The notes beneath the pieces were generated by a model that was not told the origin of the DNA, did not search any database, and saw only the letters and a list, made by a program, of their open reading frames with translations. This document shows, in pieces, positions 54,901 to 60,900 of a stretch of DNA of 64,000 nt (positions are counted from its first letter, which is position 1; each line of letters starts with the position of its first letter). This stretch comes from Nocardia aurantia (lineage in GTDB: Bacteria > Actinomycetota > Actinomycetes > Mycobacteriales > Mycobacteriaceae), in the NCBI RefSeq assembly GCF_009604425.1, contig NZ_WEGI01000001.1, positions 558,001 through 622,000 of the forward strand. Reading direction: 5' to 3'. Both the position numbers and the translations under genes were made by a program.

Positions 54901-57900
54901 CCTGCGAGCCGGGCCGGGGAGCCGCCGCCGACGATTTCTCGGCAGCCATCAAGGACGCCTTCTCGGGCAATACGGTGCACGCCTCCGAAGCCGTCGTGGT
55001 GGCCGGCGTGCGCAAGCGCAACGGGCGGTCCATCGCGACCATCGCCGCGGAGCGCAACAAGGGCTGGCTGACCTTCCAGGGCGATCGCGTCCTGGGCAAC
55101 CCGCGGACGCGCTATCCGTTCACCGGTGCGAACGCCGCACAGCCGGCCGCCGCCATCGCGGCTGTCGACACTGCGGCTGTCGACACTGCGACCGCAACCA
55201 TGCCCGTCACCGCGGCAACGGTGAGCGCCTCGAACACCGAGGGCGTCGACGCGGCCCGTGGTCCGGGCGCCGTGGACCGGCCGATTTCGCACGGCATCGG
55301 CAGCACGGTGTCGTCGAAGCTGGGCTGGAAGACCTATCTGAATTCGTGGCGGTCCCGCACCGCCGCTGATGCGCTGCAGGGCAAGAACTTCCTCGGTGTG
55401 CCGGTGAATTTCCGCATGGCGGACGTGATCTCGCATCAGCTGACCGGCTCCGCGGGCAATCCCATCGGCCTCACCTTCGCCCACCTGCGCGACGAGGTCG
55501 ATTCGCTGCAACGCTGGGCCCGCGCGGAGCGGCTGAACGACAAGGTGATTCGCACCCAGCCCGGTCAGCGGACACAGCAGGCGTTCGACGGAACGCTGCG
55601 TCACGGGCAGGAGGTGGTCGACGCGCCGTGGGCCTCCGACTACGGCGCCTACGCCAAGGGCCCGTTGTTCGTACAGGCGCACGCGGGTCCGAACACCTTC
55701 GAGATCCGGCTGCGGACCGGCACGACCGTCGAGGTGTCCGGTGCCACGTTCGCGAAGATCGTGGAGCAGTCGCAGTATTTCCACGATGCCGTGAACGACG
55801 AGGCCGAATGGGCGCGCCCGACCCGTTCCTTCGCGCTGATCGCGTGCAAACCCGCTCGTGGCACCGCCGCACGGGATTTCACCACGACGATGGCGAAGTC
55901 GTTCCCGTACCTGCGGGTGCACGCGTCGAGGGCCACGGTCTCCACGACGACGATGCGGAATACCGCGACCGGTGCCGAATCGCGACTGATCGGCGCGAAG
56001 GGCAACGCGGGCTGGGAAACCTTCACCCCGAACGGGGCATCGACGGTGGCCGAGGCGACCCGCCACCAACCGGCGGCCGTCGCGTCGCGGGCCACGGCGG
56101 CGACCACCACGCCGGCCACCCTGCCGAACACCGCCACCGCCGCCACGGGCACGGCGGCGAAGCCGGTGGTGTCGACGAGGTCGTCGGCTCGCGGTCCCGG
56201 ATCGGAATGGGCGGCCCGGGGCCTCGGCCTGCAGGCGTATCTGAATTCCTGGCGGCTGCGCAAGGATTCCGACGCCGTCCGCGGCACCGACGCCTTCGGA
56301 ATCCCGATGCGGTTCCACGCGGCCGACGTGGTCAGTCATCCGTTGCTGAACAAGAACGACAAGATCATCGGCGTCACCTACACCCACAAGGTTTCGGAAG
56401 TCCGGGTGACGCAGCAGTTCGCGGCCGCCGAGTCCGGGCACGACACGGTGTACAAGACGCGGCGGCCCACCTGGTTCTTCGGTCGCTCGACTCGCGGCGA
56501 GGCCGTCACCGCGCCGTGGAGCATGGATTACGCGGGCGGCGGTGACGGTCCGGTCTTCGTCGACACCCACGCCGAGCCGGACGGTTTCCAGCTGCGGTTG
56601 AACTCCGGAACCACGGTCTTCGTCGACGGTCGCAACTACGCGAAGATCGTGGCGCAGAGCAACGCGGTCCAGGAGGCGTTGCGGTCCAATCCGTACAAGT
56701 CCTTCGTCCTGCTGTCCTGTAAACCCGGAAAAGGCACCGCCGCAAACGATTTCGCGGCGGCGATTCGGAACACGTTCTCGGGCAACGCTGTACACGCTTC
56801 GGCCGCGACCGTCCGCGTGGGCTGGGCGCCCACCCGCGACGGGGAGCGCCGGGCGGTCATCAGCGCGGACAAGAACAAGGGCTGGAAGACCTACATGTTC
56901 GGCCGGTCGTGGGAGGTCGCCGGAACGCGCTATCCGGATGCGAAGGCCGGCACCGCGAAACCGAAGTCCGGGCCGGCGACGGCCACCGCACCCGCGACCG
57001 CCACGGTGAGCAAGACGGCCGGCACGGTGTCCTCGGGCCGGGCGATCTCCCACGCCGATCCCTCGAAATTGTCGCTGGCGCTGGGCTGGAAGACCTACCT
57101 GAACTCGCTGCGGGCGGGCAAGGCGAGCGATGCGCTGCGGGGCAAGAACTTCCTGGGCGTGCCGGTGAATTTCCGCATGCAGGACGTGGTCTCGCATCAG
57201 CTGACCGGCTCCGCCGGCAACCCCATCGGGGTCACCTTCATGCACAGCGCGGACGAGGTCACGTCCATGCAGCGCTGGGCGCGCGCGGAGCGGTTGAACG
57301 ACAAGGTGGTCCGGACCCGACCGGGCCAGGATCCGCGGCGGGTGTTCGAAGGCGACCTGCGCGACGGGCAGGAGCTGGTCGACGCGCCCTGGGCGAGCGA
57401 CTACGGCGCCGGCGCCAAGGGACCGTTGTTCGTGCAGGCGCACGCCGGTCCGAACCGGTTCGAGATCCGGTTGAAGACCGGGACCACCCTCGAGGTCGAC
57501 GGCGCGACCTTCGCGAAGATCGTGCAGCAGTCGGCGTACTTCGACAACGCGGTGCGGGACGAGGCGGAGTGGGCCCGGCCATCACGTTCGCTGGCGTTGA
57601 TCTCGTGCAAACCCGCACGCGGCACGGCCGCCCGGGATTTCACGACGACGATGGCGCGGGTGTTCCCCTACATGCGGGTGCACGCGTCCAGGGGAACGGT
57701 CACCACCACCACGAGTTGGAACAGCGCCAGGCCGGGCGTCGAATCGCGGCTCACCGGCGCCAAGGGCAATGCGGGCTGGGAGACGTTCACGCCGAACGGC
57801 AGATCGACGGTGCTGGAAGACACCCGGTATCAGCCGGCGGCGCAGGCCACGACGAACAATGCCGCACCGCAGACGATTTCGGCGGCGTCGCGGAACGGGC

Positions 57901-60900
57901 CCGGTACCACGGTCACCCCGGCCGTCACCTCGGGCCGCGGATCGAGGTGGTTCTCCGGCGGCCTGTCCCGGCAGAACTTTTCGACCTCGGCACGGCCGCT
58001 GACCACGGACACCGGAACGCCGGCACCGGTGTCATCACCGAAAACGCAGTCGCACAACGATTCCGATGCGATCGAGGGCGCCGACCAGGCCGGTGCGCCG
58101 GTGCGTTTCCGGGTGGCGGACGTGGTCAGCAACGTCCTGCGCCGGCCGGACGGCACCGTCCTGGGCGTGACCTTCACCCATACCGGCAAGAGCATCGGAT
58201 TCGCGAAGCAATGGGCCAAGGCCGACAGCGGGCACGACACGGTGGTCCGGACCCGCCGCGGCTGGTTCGGCCGGTCCGTAGCGGGCAAGAATGTCCCGGC
58301 GCCGTGGAGCGTGGACTATCTCGGCGGTAAGGACGGGCCGGTCTTCCTGGACGCGCACGCGAGTCCGGACCGGTTCCAGGTGCAGTTGAAGTCCGGCACC
58401 CGGCTGGTCGTCGACGGCCGCAACTACGCGAAGATCGTGGCGGGTACGGCCGCGGTGCACGAGGCCCTGAAGTCGAATCCGCACAAGTCGTTCGTGCTGT
58501 TGTCGTGCCGGCCCGCGGCGGGCACCGCGGCGGCGAATTTCGCCGCCGCGATCCGGGGGGCGTTCTCGGACAACATCGTGCACGCGTCGACGGCCGATGT
58601 GCACGTCGGCCGGCGGGACTATCTGTCGGGCCGGACCGAGGCGGCGACCTTCGCGCTGAAGAACGCCGGCTGGACATCGTTCTCCGCGGCCGGGCGGGCG
58701 GTCGATCCGGGCACGCGCTATCCCCCCGGTGCGGATGTGACGTGGTCCCGCCGGTTGCTGCCGTTCGGCCTCCGGCGCGGCCGGGCCGCCGCCACCGTCC
58801 GGACCACGCCCGCCGGTGACCGGATCGTCGCGACCACCGGGGACGCCCGGGCGGCCGACGAGGCGTCCGGCGCCACGACACCGCCGCCCGCGATGCTGCG
58901 TGGCCGGGACCGCGACGGCAAGTCGGTCTACTTCCGGGCCGCGGACGTGGTGGCCAACCCGCTGACCGGATCCGACGGGGCTCCGGTCGGCGTCACCTTC
59001 ATGTACCGGCAGGACGAGATCGACCTCGACCAGCAGTGGGCCCGCGCGGACAACTGGCGGGACATGGTGGTCCGGACCCGGCGGGGCGAGCGCACCCGGC
59101 ACGTCTTCAACCGGCCGATGCGGCCCGGGGTGGAGGCGGTCGAGGCGCCGTGGGCCCAGGACTACCGCGCCGGGGCCGGGCCGGTGTTCATCAGCGTGCA
59201 CGCCGATCCGGACCTGTTCGCGATCCGGCTGCGCAGCGGGGTGACCGTCGATGTCGACGGCGCCACCTTCGAGAAGGTGGTCGAGCAGTCGCAACTGTTC
59301 CTCGCCGCGACGAGTGCCGGGACGGCGACGGCCGGCTCGCCGCGCTCGATCGTGCTGCTCGCCTGCCGGGCCGCCGACGGTTACGCCGCAACGGATTTCG
59401 CGGCCTCTCTGCGCAACAACTTCCCCGCCACCAGGACCCACGCCTCCCGCGCCCGGGTCGGCGCGACTGTCCTCACCGATCCGGCGGGCAACGTCTACCG
59501 GCTCACCGGCGCTGACGACAACGCCGGGTGGGACACCATCCGCCCCGACGGCAGCAGGCGACGCAACAGCGGTACCCGGCATTCGCGGAACACCGAGTCC
59601 GGCAACGGTTCGCGCACCGTCGATCGGGCCGTCGCGAACTCCGGTGGTACCCGGACCGCGGGATCGGTGCGGTCCGATAGCGGCCCGAAGTTGTTCTCGC
59701 GGTTGCTGTCTCCGAAGGATCCGGGCTACGTGCCGCTGGACATCGGATGGAAGACGTATCTGAACTCGCTGCGAGCCGGCAAGTCGGGCGATGCGTTGCG
59801 GGGCAAGAACTTCCTCGGCGTGCCGGTGAATTTCCGCCTGGAGGACGTGGTTTCGCAGGCGTTGATCGGATCCGACGACAGGTCGATCGGTGTCGCCTTC
59901 ATGCATCGCCGCAGCGAGGTGGCGGCGAATCTGAAGTGGGCGAGGGCGGACGGCTACCGCGACAAGGTGATCCGCGTGCAGCCGGGCGAGGACGCGAATG
60001 AGGTGTTCCGGCGGCCGAAGCGGTTCGGGGGCGAGATCGTGGACGCGCCCTGGGCCGATCGGTACCGAGACGGGAGCGGGCCGTTGTTCGTGCAGGCGCA
60101 CGCGGGCCGGAACACCTTCGAGATCCGGTTGCGGACCGGGACGACGGTCGAGGTGAGCGGCGCGACCTTCGCGAAGATCGTGGAGCAGTCCCGGCATCTG
60201 CACGACGCGGTGAATGCCGGACAGCAGCCGTCCCGCGAATTCGTCCTGATCTCGTGCCGGCCGGCGGCCGGCACGGCCGCCCGGGATTTCACGACGACGA
60301 TGGCGCAGACGTTCCCCGGACTGCGCGTGCACGCCTCCAAGGGCACCGTCTACACATCGGTGTCGTGGGACAAGGCCACACCCGACGACCGGCGCCGGCT
60401 CATCGCCGCCGAGAACAACGCCGGGTGGGAGACGTTCGCCGAGGACGGCACCTCGACCGTCGCCCAGGGCACCCGCTATCCGGGGACGACGGCGACCGCG
60501 GCGCCGAGTGCCGCGAACACGGCCGTCACCACGGCCGTCGCCGCGACCGTCGCTGCGGGGAGGCCGGACCGGCCGGCGTCCGCGAAGACGCTGTGGCGCG
60601 ACGATCCCGCGGTCGGCAGGGGCACCGATCGCGCCGGAGCCCCGGTGGTCTTCCGGGTCGACGAGATCGAGAGCACTCCGCTGCGGAACAAGAACGGTGC
60701 GGTCATCGGGGTGACGTTCGCGTACCAGGACTCCGAGATCAAGTACCTGACGCGGTGGGCGAAGGCCGACGGCGGGCACGATCAGGTGACCAGGACACGC
60801 CACGGCTGGTCCGGCAGTTCCGTCGCGGGCAAGAAGGTCTCGGCGCCGTGGAACGTGGACTATCTCGGCGGCAAGGACGGCCCCATCTTCGTGGACACCC

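Noticed and set aside
48717-57443. A 2,908-codon open frame on the minus strand inside the giant gene
   Set aside because: It is the mirror of a GC-rich plus-strand gene. Its translation is Arg/Gly/His-rich with no domain, while the plus strand carries conserved catalytic motifs throughout.
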